DNA from: Sycobia sp. Sy_11
Taxonomy: Eukaryota > Arthropoda > Insecta > Hymenoptera > Epichrysomallidae
Assembly: GCA_018907035.1 (NCBI GenBank)
Contig: JACCIC010000002.1
Coordinates: forward strand, 3,521,001 to 3,585,000
Direction: 5' to 3'
Length of the DNA stretch: 64,000 nt
Shown: in pieces, positions 25,141 to 35,939 of the stretch
How positions within the stretch are numbered: the stretch's first letter is position 1
Layout of the letters: every line of letters starts with the position of its first letter
The notes under the pieces: model-generated
Told to the model about the DNA's origin: nothing
Database searches by the model: none
The model's input: the letters and a program-made list of their open reading frames with translations, nothing else
Program-made: the position numbers and the translations under genes

Positions 25141-26097
25141 ATAACAATAGTTTGATTTTTTTTATATTAAAGTATGTATCTACTTTTGTTAGTAATTAAA
25201 AAGATTTAGCAGCATTTCAACTATTCGTTGAAATTAATTGAAAACTAATATTAAATGGAATATTAATAATTCTGATCCAAACTCTATTCACCATTCCAAA
25301 CTATCACCACTAGTTTGTCTCAAACATAGACTATAACAGTTCATCTAACAGTTCATATAACATATAACAAAACACGCCATAAAAATCTCTGGTCACATAA
25401 AAATTGAAGGCTAATCATTATACAGAAGTATCGTTATAAAGGATTATAAGAAATATTTAAGCATTCACGAAATAAAATATTGCTTCATTACAAAACGATC
25501 TTAAATTTTTAAAATATTTTTAACTCTATTTATGTTCACAAATGCTTGAGTTAATCAGTGACGGAGGTCTACGATGTATTTATTAATAAAGCAGATTTAA
25601 ATTATTATAGCAGGTCTCATGTTCTTCATTTTGAGTATATTATGAAATTATAGTGATGAAAATATAGATCTTTGAAAACTTTTTTACAAGTAAATTAATA
25701 ACATTAATGAGGCATTTTTCGTCTTTCAACTCCATTTTTGTAATAGTTAAAATTTTTCAATAATTTTAACTATCAACAATTTTGACCATCAAAACAACCA
25801 TGGCACTTTTTTTTATATATTTTTATAAAGCATTTGTCATACTTATTTAGCTACCGTTATACAAACCTTTTAAATAATTATATAATTTTACATATTGCTT
25901 ACAAAATTATGCTTTTCAACATATATACCTCTTGTTTACAATTTTAGTTTACAATTTTTCTATATCTTAAGGTTACGTTCTTTTAAAAATATAATGATAA
26001 ACTTACATATTTTCATATTTGGTGCAGCAACAATTATTTCGATATTGTTATTAATTATTATAAGATGATTTAATTTTATTTTTGACCAGGTACTCTA

Positions 26098-27950
26098 TTA
26101 ATTTTTGCCTCTGACTGCTGTATAGGCAGCATTTCCATAGTACATGATTGATATTTTTATCTTAGCGTGTACACGTACCAATTGAGTTCTTTCTAAAGCG
26201 AATGCAAGATAAAGATGTACCAGATTGTAATGATTGGAACAACTTCGATTTATTGTAACTATTGTGAATCTATCAAATTTACTGTTCTTGACCACGAAGA
26301 TACTCGCTGGATATAAAAATCTTGAAAATATATTTTATCTTTATGTTGTCCTTCGCTAGTTATAATATTTTTGTTTGAACTGTGAACAAATGATAAGTCA
26401 GGGATATTTGCTGCTCTAGCTAATTTAGCTAGCCTGTCTGCTTCCTCATTTTCTTTAATTCTAACATGGGCTGAAATCCAATAGATTTTTAATTGAAATT
26501 TGTTTACATTTGCTTTTAGAAACTGATTATATTTAGTTAGAATTTCTAAAATCAGTGGGTTCGTTTTTGTCTCAAAGTGAGATCAATACAAGACTTTCGA
26601 GGACTTGCTTTGACTTTTTTGGTTTAATGCTATATATAAGGCTTTACAGAAGACTAGCGATTTTACCTGAGAAATTGAAGCAGACTTATTCAGAGTCGTA
26701 CTATTATAAATTTTAGATCTGGACAAATTGAAGCTGATCCAACAGATTTTAAACCTGCCATTTTACTAACATCAGTGTATATATAAATTGCTCGAGTATT
26801 TCTATGTATTCTCTCAATATTTGGTTAGTTACATTTTTTAAGTTGCAAACCGAAATCTGCATTAAACGGAACAGCAGTAAGCAGTCTTAAAATTTTGATT
26901 ACAAATAGTATCTATCCATATCGATTTACTTATATCTACTATCGATCTATCCATATAAATTTTTATGTATCCACATCGATTTACTTACATCACTTACAGA
27001 TGCTATACAACGACATGGTAGCCCTGGTCGTTTTCTTCCTCTCCTCCTACGTTGATTGATGAATATTTTTATCATTCTAAAACTGATTGATTCGCTATTC
27101 GACCTTGATTTTACAAGAAAGCGTTCAAGTAGAAAAGTCATTCTGTCTTTAATTTTCATTAATCTTGCTTCCGCGAGTAGAATATTTGTGGGGGTTCTTA
27201 TGCGATAATCTAGCACTATTCTAATTGCGAAATTTGGAATTATTCGGCTTGGTATTTCCATTTCGGGTAGTAAATAAAAGTACCGTATTGGATTTGGGAC
27301 GGAATGAAACTTTTGTACATAATAAGTAGTGTATAAGGATCACAACTCCAAAAATTTCGATATAATAACTTAATTGTGTTTCGGGATTTTCTTGTATTTT
27401 TACTTTACTTTATTGATACGAGAGATAAGGGATAGCACAGCCACGGGTGGTTTTACAGTATAATTATTTATTTTGATCGACACATTAGATTTTGCATATA
27501 GATTTTTTGGATCGTTTGTACTTCATTTTTAAAGTTTGCATAAAGTGCGATGTTATCGGCGAACTGAGATACATAGCTGTTGTTTTATAGATTTTTTGTT
27601 GCATCGGCTACATACAGTATAAATAAAAGAGGGGATAGCACTCTTCCACCGGCAACACCTTTGTGTATTATTCGTGTATCTTCGCCGATGCAGTTAGAGT
27701 AAATAAATTTTCGCGGGTTAAAAACTGTACAAACGTAATAGGTTCTAACAGGCTTTCTTGATATATCCATGGATGTAAGTTTTTTGAAAAGTCATCTGTT
27801 CTATCATTATCGAATGCCTCTTCTATGCCTAGAAACGCTGCCAGAACTGCTTTGTTTATTCTAAAAGTTTCTTCGATGATAAGCGTGAAGTTGACCATTA
27901 ACTTCAGCCCAATATTGCATTCTGTTTTTGATTAAAGTTTCGAACATATG
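26098..27950 (-). mobile_element. Degraded non-LTR retrotransposon with RNase H
   Basis: Minus-strand remnants appear in LINE order. Reverse transcriptase lies at about 27850-27600: AAFLGIEEAFDN (motif around the first catalytic Asp) and RVLSPLLFILYVADATKNL. A post-RT segment at 27261-26950 includes TPTNILLAEARLMKIKDRM. An RNase H-like segment at about 26490-26400 reads IYWISAHVRIKENEEADRL (the GHVGIEGNEEAD type). A C-terminal IVTINRSCSNHYNLVHLYLA stretch lies at about 26270-26200. Stops and frameshifts occur throughout, and the YADD box and endonuclease are not seen. A jockey/I-like group is likely, but the clade is unresolved. It occupies the place where an ICK gene would be expected after unit 3. 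Confidence 0.75.
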
Positions 27951-28590
27951 ACAGATACAGAAACAAAGAGATATCGGCGTTTGGCTTACGCCTTATGATT
28001 TGTTGATTACATGTATATATAATTTTTCCCATACCATTGGATAATCATTTTAAGAATATAATTCGTTAAAAATATCTACTAATATAAGTTGCTACTTTAG
28101 GGGAAGATTCTTAAGTGTTTGAAAGTCTGTTTCATCTAGACCAGGCGCTGACTTAGTTTATTTACTATTGAGAGCTAAATTAATTTACAAAAGCCAAAAC
28201 TTGCATCCCTGAAGCCATTCTTTTGGCTATCTGAAATATCAAGTGTCTCAGCAGAGGTGAATAGAGATTGCCAGGGACATAGGCGCGCCTGGTTCCGTCG
28301 CAGCGCCACTAGAAAAACTTTTTTTCTGCGGCAGAACCGCGAACAAGGTCCGTTTCTGATCGATAATGGTAGGATTCTGTAACACAAGATCCGAATAGAA
28401 AAATATATACCTATGTACGTGCAGGCAGTGCATTCGACGATGAGTGTTCTGGCTGGTAAGAGGGAGAAGGGGGCGGGCAAGGATAATGTAGTAGCTTGTG
28501 CAGCTGCAGCAGGCTGCAGTGCCATAAAGGGGAAAGGATTATTAGGAAATGAAGGAGAAGCGATACCAAGCAATTTTCGAGACGGGATAC

Positions 28591-28631
<41 letters not shown>

Positions 28632-29480
28632 CATGATATGTTTTCCTAATTAGACTTCATAATTACACGTAAATATTCCTCATAGTGATCTTAGAAGTAA
28701 TAGATTACATCAACTAGAAGATAGTGAAATACAAAAAAATTAAGATAAATAATAAAAATGTATCTACTGACAATAAATTATTTTGGAAAATTAATATATC
28801 GAAATATATGTCAAATATTGATCTATACTTGAAAATCTTGTTGATAACAAATATTACGGAAGTCATCTTTATTTCGTAATTTAACTGGACTTAACGATAC
28901 AAGCTTGAAATATTCAAACAATTATCAATTGGTACAAGTAGTAAATTATGCTGTAGTAGATTAGTAACATATGTTGTATTAGATTAAGTTTCTTTGAAAT
29001 GAAGCATTTATATTTGATAAAAGAAGTATTCGTAAATATTTAATCTAATTTTATTAATTAATTTTAATTTATTCTTTGGACTGGGAACTATAGTTTATTT
29101 TGCGTAGTGTTCAGTAAAAGGTGGAAAAAGATACTATTCCTCAATATTTTTTAACCATTTAAATTACCATAAACTTTTCAAATCCGGGCCTGCAAGTATA
29201 AGTCAAAATAATTTTTAAATTATATTTTATAGTACTGTATTCTCGCGTTATAAATAAGTGAGTGCATAGACACACTTTCAATAAGCAAATTTGATTGAAT
29301 AATAATAAGAAATAATTTTGAAACTTGCACGAATTGTTACTCATACATATTTACATATACCTGACTATGTAAAAATTGATTTCAATATTTTCATTTGTTT
29401 AAATTATAAACGATGATATCAATTTATTTTTAAAATAATTTTTACAGACTTATTTTTGTGTTGTGCCATCTGAATGGGCT
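27951..29480. other. Spacer with a GC-richer island at 28170-28590
   Basis: The island is open on both strands (minus 28175-28630, plus 28413-28649), but neither frame shows a domain. The minus frame's N-terminus is just the translated AT repeat. The remainder is AT-rich without features. Confidence 0.35.
28594..28627. repeat. (AT)n microsatellite
   Basis: About 17 AT units. Confidence 0.9.
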
Positions 29481-30084
29481 TTACGTTTCTATCCATATGT
29501 ATCTTCGTTGGTGTTGCCGACGCGTATACACACACGTACAAGGTGTCAGCGCACGTACACCACCTGGATATTTATAGAAGTAAATGCCCAGCGGATCTTT
29601 AAGGCGAAATATTACCTTTTTTATTGATTTTTAATTACCATTGAGTCAATTAATGTTAGCATACATTTAAGGACTATCTGGTTCTATAAAGTTTCTAAAA
29701 AAGGACGAATTCATATTGAAACAAATTATTTTTCAAATTTCAATTTTTTAAATTAAGCAATTTTGGAGACTTTTTTCATTTTTAGAAGTCAAATACAAAT
29801 TTGAAATTCTTTATCTTTAATTTATTTTAAAAAAAAAGCTCAAATATTTGCTAGAACTAATATCCTTATTAGCCCTCATATTATATAAATACTTAATTTT
29901 GTTTCCAATAGTGGCATAATATATTATGTTCCTAGATATTGCAATCATAGTTTTATGGCTGTAGAATAAAATATTTAATTGTTTGCATATTAAAGTAATA
30001 TCAAAGAAATTTTAACAAACTTTATTTTAATTAATATTTCATTTTTTTAATATTATTAGTATATAATTCAATTTATTCCGCTTT

Positions 30085-30545
30085 ATCGTTTTTATTTTAT
30101 TATTTATTTATTATAATATAAAAGTATGATATCTTCATTATAAAATATATATGGCACATCCAGTTGATGAAAATGTATTTAATGCTTCTTTCGTATAGAG
30201 TAATGACATAAATAACTAATATACGAACAACTAAATAATTAAAATAAATTCATAAAGTTATATTTCTAATATTGATTCTCTAAATAGTATCAGTAGTATT
30301 TGCGCCGTAGTATTTTTATTTTATTATTTATTTAATATAATATAAAACTATGACATCTACATTATAAAATATATATGGCACATCCAGTTGAGGAAAATGT
30401 ATTTAATCCTTATTTCGCATAGAGTGATAACTCAAATAACGAATAAACAATCAAGTAAATGATTAAATCTGATTCATAAGGTTACGTATTGAAATTACTA
30501 ACTTCTAATATTGATGCTCTAAATATTACCAGTAGTAACACAAAT
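30085..30545. repeat. Two-copy tandem repeat, period 224 bp
   Basis: ATGGCACATCCAGTTGATGA at 30151 recurs as ATGGCACATCCAGTTGAGGA at 30375. The matching flanks extend over most of each unit, including TATAAAATATATATGGCA and the CTAATATTGAT-CTCTAAATA segments. Confidence 0.8.
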
Positions 30546-31239
30546 CAATATGAATTTTACACTACAGAGTATAACTTTATAATCGCGACAGTGAATTGCC
30601 ACTGGTGGAATAAATAAAATTTCGATGCTAAAGCTAAAATTAAACTAGATGAAACACTAACTGTCATAATAGAGCTTCTTTATGTGTGTTCTCTTGGTAC
30701 ATTTCTGACCAGATAATTCACTTAAGGGGATGACAGAAGATTGGACAATAATATTTTTTTAAAAATTGTTTTGGACAGGAGTTAAGGTGTATAAATAAAT
30801 TCTAAGAAAATTTACTTTTGAATAATTCAATTTAATTAGTGATAAATGACAACAGTGAAAATAAGGCTTGCGCTCGAAAACTAATTTCAATCTGCCAGTG
30901 GGTCTCCTTCCAGCTGGCGAAGTAACCTCTCATCGTTATTTATTATTGTCTCTATGGACACAACGAATGGCCAATGAAGATTTTTAAACATCTTTTAAAT
31001 TAAATTTCAATTTAATCCTTTTAAACTTCTTTTGTTTTTTAAAACGGATGCTTTTAAAAAATTTAATTTCATTTATTTACATATAATTTTGTTTCTTTAA
31101 CAGTTGATACGAAAATTAAAATTCTATTTTCTTTTTCTTTTATTTTTTTTTAATTTTCAGATAAAGTTATATAATTCTAAAATCACTGAATTTCGTTTAT
31201 TAATAAAATTATTCAATATATTTTAGTGCACTCTATGTT

Positions 31240-31383
31240 GTCGAACGACCATGAAGAGTTACATTCATCATGTGTAGGCGACCTTCATTTACAAGGAATT
31301 AAATTTGACGAGGTCTAGAACGGCCCCAGATAGATTTGCCTGGTCGTTCGACATAACGACTGCGGAGCAACCCTGCTGCTCCG
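31240..31383. repeat. Inverted repeat plus small stable hairpin
   Basis: GTCGAACGACCA at 31240-31251 pairs perfectly with TGGTCGTTCGAC at 31341-31352. Eleven bases later CGGAGCA (31363-31369) pairs with TGCTCCG (31377-31383) across a 7-base loop. Both are GC-rich in a very AT-rich surrounding. They may be a small foldback element or an RNA structure. Confidence 0.5.
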
Positions 31384-32729
31384 TACGTAAGAGTCACCAA
31401 AAAACTTACTTAAATTTTATTTAATAAACTTTCCTTTTTTAAATATTATCAATTCAAACTATTTTACTTAAATTTTTTAAAATCTCTATTTGTCACTCGG
31501 TTTGTCGTTACAAAGTTTAACAAAACTGAATAAATATACGTTTTAATCATAATTTAACAATAATAAAACATTTTCCTCAATGAAATATATAGAAATTCCT
31601 TTATAATTATAATATAAATTTCTTCTTATTAATTAAAATCAATATAATTTTACATTATAAATATAATTACATAATAAATTTTATTCAATACAAAACAACA
31701 ATAGAACGATTTGCATATTTAATTTTGAAAAAATTGAATGAATTTCGGTTTGAGGTAGTAATTATCGAGGAATACATTGTCTCAATTACTAACAATAGAA
31801 GTGGTTTCGAACTGACAAAGTTCAAACTCAGTACATTGGATAGAGTAGACGTAGAAATTTGCGTACAAGAAAAGATCCAATAGACAATCTGTTATTTTTA
31901 AGTTATTCGTCTTGTGCATATCTGTTTGTACATGAGAGTATATGATATTGGATGAAGCAATCAGTTTAGAAAATTGTGATTAGTTTAACATAACACACGA
32001 AAGAGATCAAAAAGGTACGTAGTTATTTTCTCTTGCGAACGTAGCATTCGAAGTCTGCATAAAAGTGGTAGATAAAGTCTCTCTAGATTGCTTTTTTTCA
32101 TCACCTTGTTATGTATTTTTAAAACATTATTTAAAAAATCCTTTGGTAGTATATGGTGTAAGAGTGGTGCACTTTGATGGATCAGAACAAGATCATATCC
32201 TTGTTAAAATCACCTTCTATTCTGGGCAGAAAATATCGGAAAAATTGAAGTTTATAAACTTTCATAAAATACTGATAAGGATAAATGTTTTTTTTTTTTA
32301 AGTTGATACTACTGTGACTGACATCGGGGTTGGATTATATTAAAAATATTCATTTTTCTGTATGATACATGTTCTTTTTTCAACATTAATCTAATGTTAA
32401 ATGTTGTTCAACATTAATTTAAGTGAAGGATTAATATAGAATTAACTAAGCTACTTAGGTGACGCAAAGTTTTACACTGACGCTATATTCAAACGAAAGA
32501 TTCTGCATAATTTCAAGTATTCTGCATAATTTCGATACGTACTACGGAGCTGAGTGTTGCTGCCAGAGCAAATTTTTATCAAATCCAGTTGTTCAAGGCC
32601 TGAAAGTGTTCCAAGATGTTTTAAATAGATAGTTTGGGAGAGTGGCAGTATTTTCTCGTAATGATATGGAAGATTTTGAGAAGGTTCTTTTTCTTTTATC
32701 TTTCTCAGAGTAGGATTTTTATTTAATGA

Positions 32730-33500
32730 AATGAATTTAAAGACCATGTTATCGCACTGTTTCACTTTTCGTCTTAGCCGCGAGGAATTGACCGCACTTC
32801 GCAATGTGACGCTGTTATTTACTCAATGCGCGGGTATTCTTCTTAAGCGGTTATTCAATTCTTCTCTTATTCGTGGACTTTTCCCTGACCTTGAAAGGAA
32901 GGCCCGTGTGAAAAATATTATCTGTAAAAATATATACTACTTCTGTTTGATTTTTTTTGTAAATAATTCATTTGACACTATACGTTTTCCCCGTCTGTTT
33001 GAGTGCCACCATCGTTTTGATGCTTTAGATATCGTATCGCTAAAATAGCTATCCTCTTACTTTTATTGAATGATGCAGTTTCTTATCAAATTTGAGGAAA
33101 AGTCGTCTTGAACTGAGACCTACGCTAGAATTTCGCAAAGTTCAGTTCTATGTCTATTACTCTTCTGCTTATATATTAACGACCTAACTCATGTACTTGA
33201 TCTTTCGAATACCATGTTATGTATACTGATGGCCTGCAAATTTATGTACAGGTTAAATACGGTCGTCTAGGAGAGAAATTAGCATTGTTTTGACTAGCTG
33301 CTTTAGTAGTGGCAGATTTCTGCCTCAGTAAGATCAAATGCTGGGAACACTGAATATGGAAATATGGACACTGCAAAATTATTGGTAAAATTGCAAAAGG
33401 TATTCAATTTAGTGTTGGTCTTCTTGACAGGATCCCAGTACTTTTTTCGGATACCGTAATGAGATTCGATATGTTCTGGGATTTTCCATTTTCGTATCCA
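32730..33500 (+). mobile_element. Degraded non-LTR reverse transcriptase fragment
   Basis: At about 32950-33030 the frame reads LIFFVNNSFDTIRFPRLFE, matching the LFDFSKAFDTI-P-L motif of LINE reverse transcriptases, followed by LDIVSLK and SSY. At about 33140-33240, over several frames, an LLFCLYINDLTHVL-like segment and YTDGLQIYVQVK appear, the latter a decayed YADDLQIY catalytic box. Endonuclease and termini are not seen. It is probably a jockey/CR1-like element. Confidence 0.65.
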
Positions 33501-35250
33501 CTTACTTTCAATTGAATATACGTATGTATCATATATCTCGAAAAATTATGAAGTATTTTCATAATATTATAACTTCAAAAAATTTGTAAATTTAATTCCT
33601 TGAATATAAAACAGATTTATTAGTACCATTGAACACAATGATTTCACATAACCGAACAATATAATCTTACAATATCCGTCGTTCAATTCTATTCTTAATC
33701 TTCTTCAATATATTGAATTTAATTCTGAAATATTAATAATACAACTCCTTTACATATGTTATTATTACCATTATAAGTTTGTCGATAGTTTGTCTATGAT
33801 GGTGCTAAAAAGAGCCGATGGGAATAACACCTATAGCTGTCGATATCGCGGAGGCGCCGCAAAGTTCATGTGATATAGTGGGACTGAAGTCATTTCAGCA
33901 CCTTCCAACAACTCGCACTATGGCTATGAACTGTCACTGGATCCTTCGTTATGTCTAAAATAAGTGGGATACAAAAGTTTTCATTTGCTCCATCTTACGA
34001 GGAAGATACAGCGAGAACATGGTCGAGCATTTTCTACTTTGAACTGGAATTAGTTCCATTCTGGGACGTATGGCAAGGCTACCCGCCCGGCTCTTTTGGT
34101 TGTTTCCTTTTTACTCCCAGTGTCAGCCCGCCTCTTCGCTCTTTGAGGCATTATTTAAAACTCCCGAGCCGATGTTTCCGACGATTTGTCCAGCCTGGCT
34201 AGTTCTGTAGTATGAGTGATCACGGCCACGAGAATATAAGAAATATTAGATTATGCTTTGTCCTTCATAATTTTGTATTGGCGTTCGCTACTTTGTGTTT
34301 TATTCTTACTCGGTTTTCTAAAAAAATGTTGAATCCAGGGGTGGACCTAGAATGTTAGAGAATTATTTTCGATAAATTACAGAAAGCTCTGTATCGGCCG
34401 TAAATCTATGTCGAAGATTACTTTGGTAAGTTCGGGGTCATTGAAAATAGCTACTGACGGGACAGTATTACACTAATAATGTTTCAGTAACGTTCAACAT
34501 CTGTAGGTATTCTTTTTTGAGAAAGTAATACGCTTATGCACCAAGCCTGCAGAAGGACTTGGAACTTTTATCCGAGTAGTCTGTGAGAACCTCCTACTAA
34601 GTACTTAGAAGTACAAAGTTCTAAAATTATTCCAAATTCATAGTTTCTGTCATATTTGATAATTCTATACAAGACACATGTTTTAGCCGGCGAGTTTCAT
34701 GGTAGATATGGGTTTAGTATTTAATACTCAACTTTATTTCAGTGAATATAGAAAACATATAGCGTCTAAAAGCATGAAGCAAAATCTAAGTTTAATTTAT
34801 TTTTATCAAACAATCTACATCAGACTTCACTAATTTTGCGTGCATCTTTTATCTTTAGTTTCCGTCTTAATATAAACAACTAATTGATTTTGAATAATTA
34901 GTGGTACGATTTTCTAAGAAAATTATAATTTTAATCGATAGCAATTGAAATTTCGTCGCATTTATCGACTGGCGGGGGCGCACCTCGGGCGTTCAGTAAA
35001 ATTCAAGGGGATTCGCCGCGGTCACTACTTGGGTGGGTCACCGCGTAGATATTGACGTTTAACTTATCGCTTAGTTTTTTTTTCATACATAACAATGCGA
35101 GCAGCATTGTTTCATCAACAATTTTCATGCACCGACTACTCCAGAGTGGGCTTTCTTAATTAGCATTTATGCAACTGGGCTTGGTCATAGGTTTTTCTCA
35201 TTTCACAGAGAGAACGATGAACAATCGGAGTCGATGGGTTAGGTTAAGTT
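33501..35250. other. Spacer with scattered GC-richer segments
   Basis: The 83-residue frame at 33951-34202 shows no domain. GC-richer patches occur at 33840-34200 and 34970-35050. Sequence at 35130-35235 (shared anchors CTTAATTAGCATTTAT and GGAGTCGATG-GTTAGGTTAAG) recurs at about 47560-47670, downstream of ICK gene 3, so it belongs to the duplicated flanks of the ICK genes. Confidence 0.4.
35015..35049 (+). other. 5S rRNA-like fragment
   Basis: GTCACTACTTGGGTGGGTCACCGC closely resembles the box C region of eukaryotic 5S rRNA (around TAGTACTTGGATGGGTGACCGC). The upstream half of a 5S gene is not recognisable, so this is a fragment or part of a 5S-derived SINE. A short T run follows at about 35070-35083. 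Confidence 0.45.
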
Positions 35251-35252
35251 TT

Positions 35253-35300
35253 TGTGCAAATCATAACTTAATTAAACATTTTATTTTCTCCATATAATAA
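35253..35300 (+). pseudogene. Relic of an ICK gene exon 2/intron 2 boundary
   Basis: TGTGCAAATC followed by ATAACTTAATTAAACATTTT matches the last ten bases of exon 2 and the start of intron 2 in ICK genes 1 and 2 (TGTGCGGATC or TGTGCGAATC, then GTAAGTTAAT). The splice donor GT is changed to AT, and exons 1 and 3 are absent. Sequence after it still follows intron 2 (ATAATAAGTATTAGATCATATGG). It appears to be the tail of a lost gene copy just upstream of ICK gene 2. Confidence 0.55.
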
Positions 35301-35710
35301 GTATTAGATCATATGGTTATTTTGTAGTTACTTTGTGTTATATTAGTTAACTATAATTCATACTTTTTAAATTAATGAATAAATGTATAATCATTATTCT
35401 CTACAATTATTGTTTTGGGACAATTTGTATTAGGTACTTTGGATTTTAATAATTATGATGAAATTAATATCTTCTATAAATTATGATAATAATCCAATTT
35501 TCTTTAAAGAGTTGGTAAGAGAAAATGAATTTTTAAATATTCATTTATTAGTCCATATATGCAAAAAGTCAACAGAACAGTCGTAGTGATATTTAGCATA
35601 TATCACTTTTTATCGGGTAAGGAAAGGCTTTATTTAAGAAACGAGATGTTTGCGGGTCAGAGACGCAGCTATTATCATTTTTTATTTTAGCCTACACAGA
35701 TGGCAGTTCC

Positions 35711-35806
35711 AAATTTATATACCAAACGCGCATACGTTTTGCTCCATTGTGAATCAAAATGAATTCTCTTAGAAACAATAATCACAAATAGAGCCTGTAC
35801 CACAAG

Positions 35807-35810
<4 letters not shown>
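35711..35810 (+). promoter_or_regulatory. Predicted core promoter and 5'UTR exon of ICK gene 2
   Basis: TTCCAAATTTATATACCAAACGCG is shared with genes 3 and 4 (TTCCAAATTTATATA) at a similar distance upstream. The TATATA stretch at 35716-35721 is a plausible TATA box. About 80 bases downstream both gene 2 and gene 3 have AATAGAGCCTGT, which could close a noncoding first exon at a weak donor. A conserved acceptor TTTTAG lies just before the start-codon exon at 35915. Confidence 0.45.

Positions 35811-35879
<69 letters not shown>
35811..35879. repeat. (AT)n microsatellite upstream of ICK gene 2
   Basis: About 34 AT units inside the predicted 5'UTR intron, ending 34 bases before the acceptor AG. 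Confidence 0.9.
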
Positions 35880-35881
<2 letters not shown>

Positions 35882-35939
35882 TCATTAAATTTCATTTTAA
35901 TTCAATGTGTTTTAGAAGCTAAATTTATTCCACAACAAG

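Larger units (their letters stand above)
21635..25970. repeat. Segmental duplication unit 3 (shortened)
   Basis: It begins with the GAAAAAGCTCCATGCGATAC block also at 2470 and 10303. Near 21765-21790 it jumps to the middle of mariner element 1, losing about 2 kb relative to unit 2. It continues through mariner element 2 and the conserved block, into sequence at 25420-25970 that matches the region just upstream of ICK gene 1 (16100-16330). No ICK exon follows; LINE remnants begin at about 26.1 kb instead. Confidence 0.75.
29481..32470. other. AT-rich spacer, no gene seen
   Basis: Contains a tandem repeat (30085-30545) and hairpins (31240-31383), listed separately. The 78-residue frame at 32065-32301 has no recognisable domain and is unsupported. 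Confidence 0.4.

Noticed and set aside
28175..28630. 151-residue minus-strand frame
   Set aside because: Its start is a translated AT microsatellite, the rest has no domain, and the opposite strand is equally open.
33951..34202. 83-residue frame in a GC-richer patch
   Set aside because: No recognisable motif, splice partner or paralogue; likely chance openness from higher GC.
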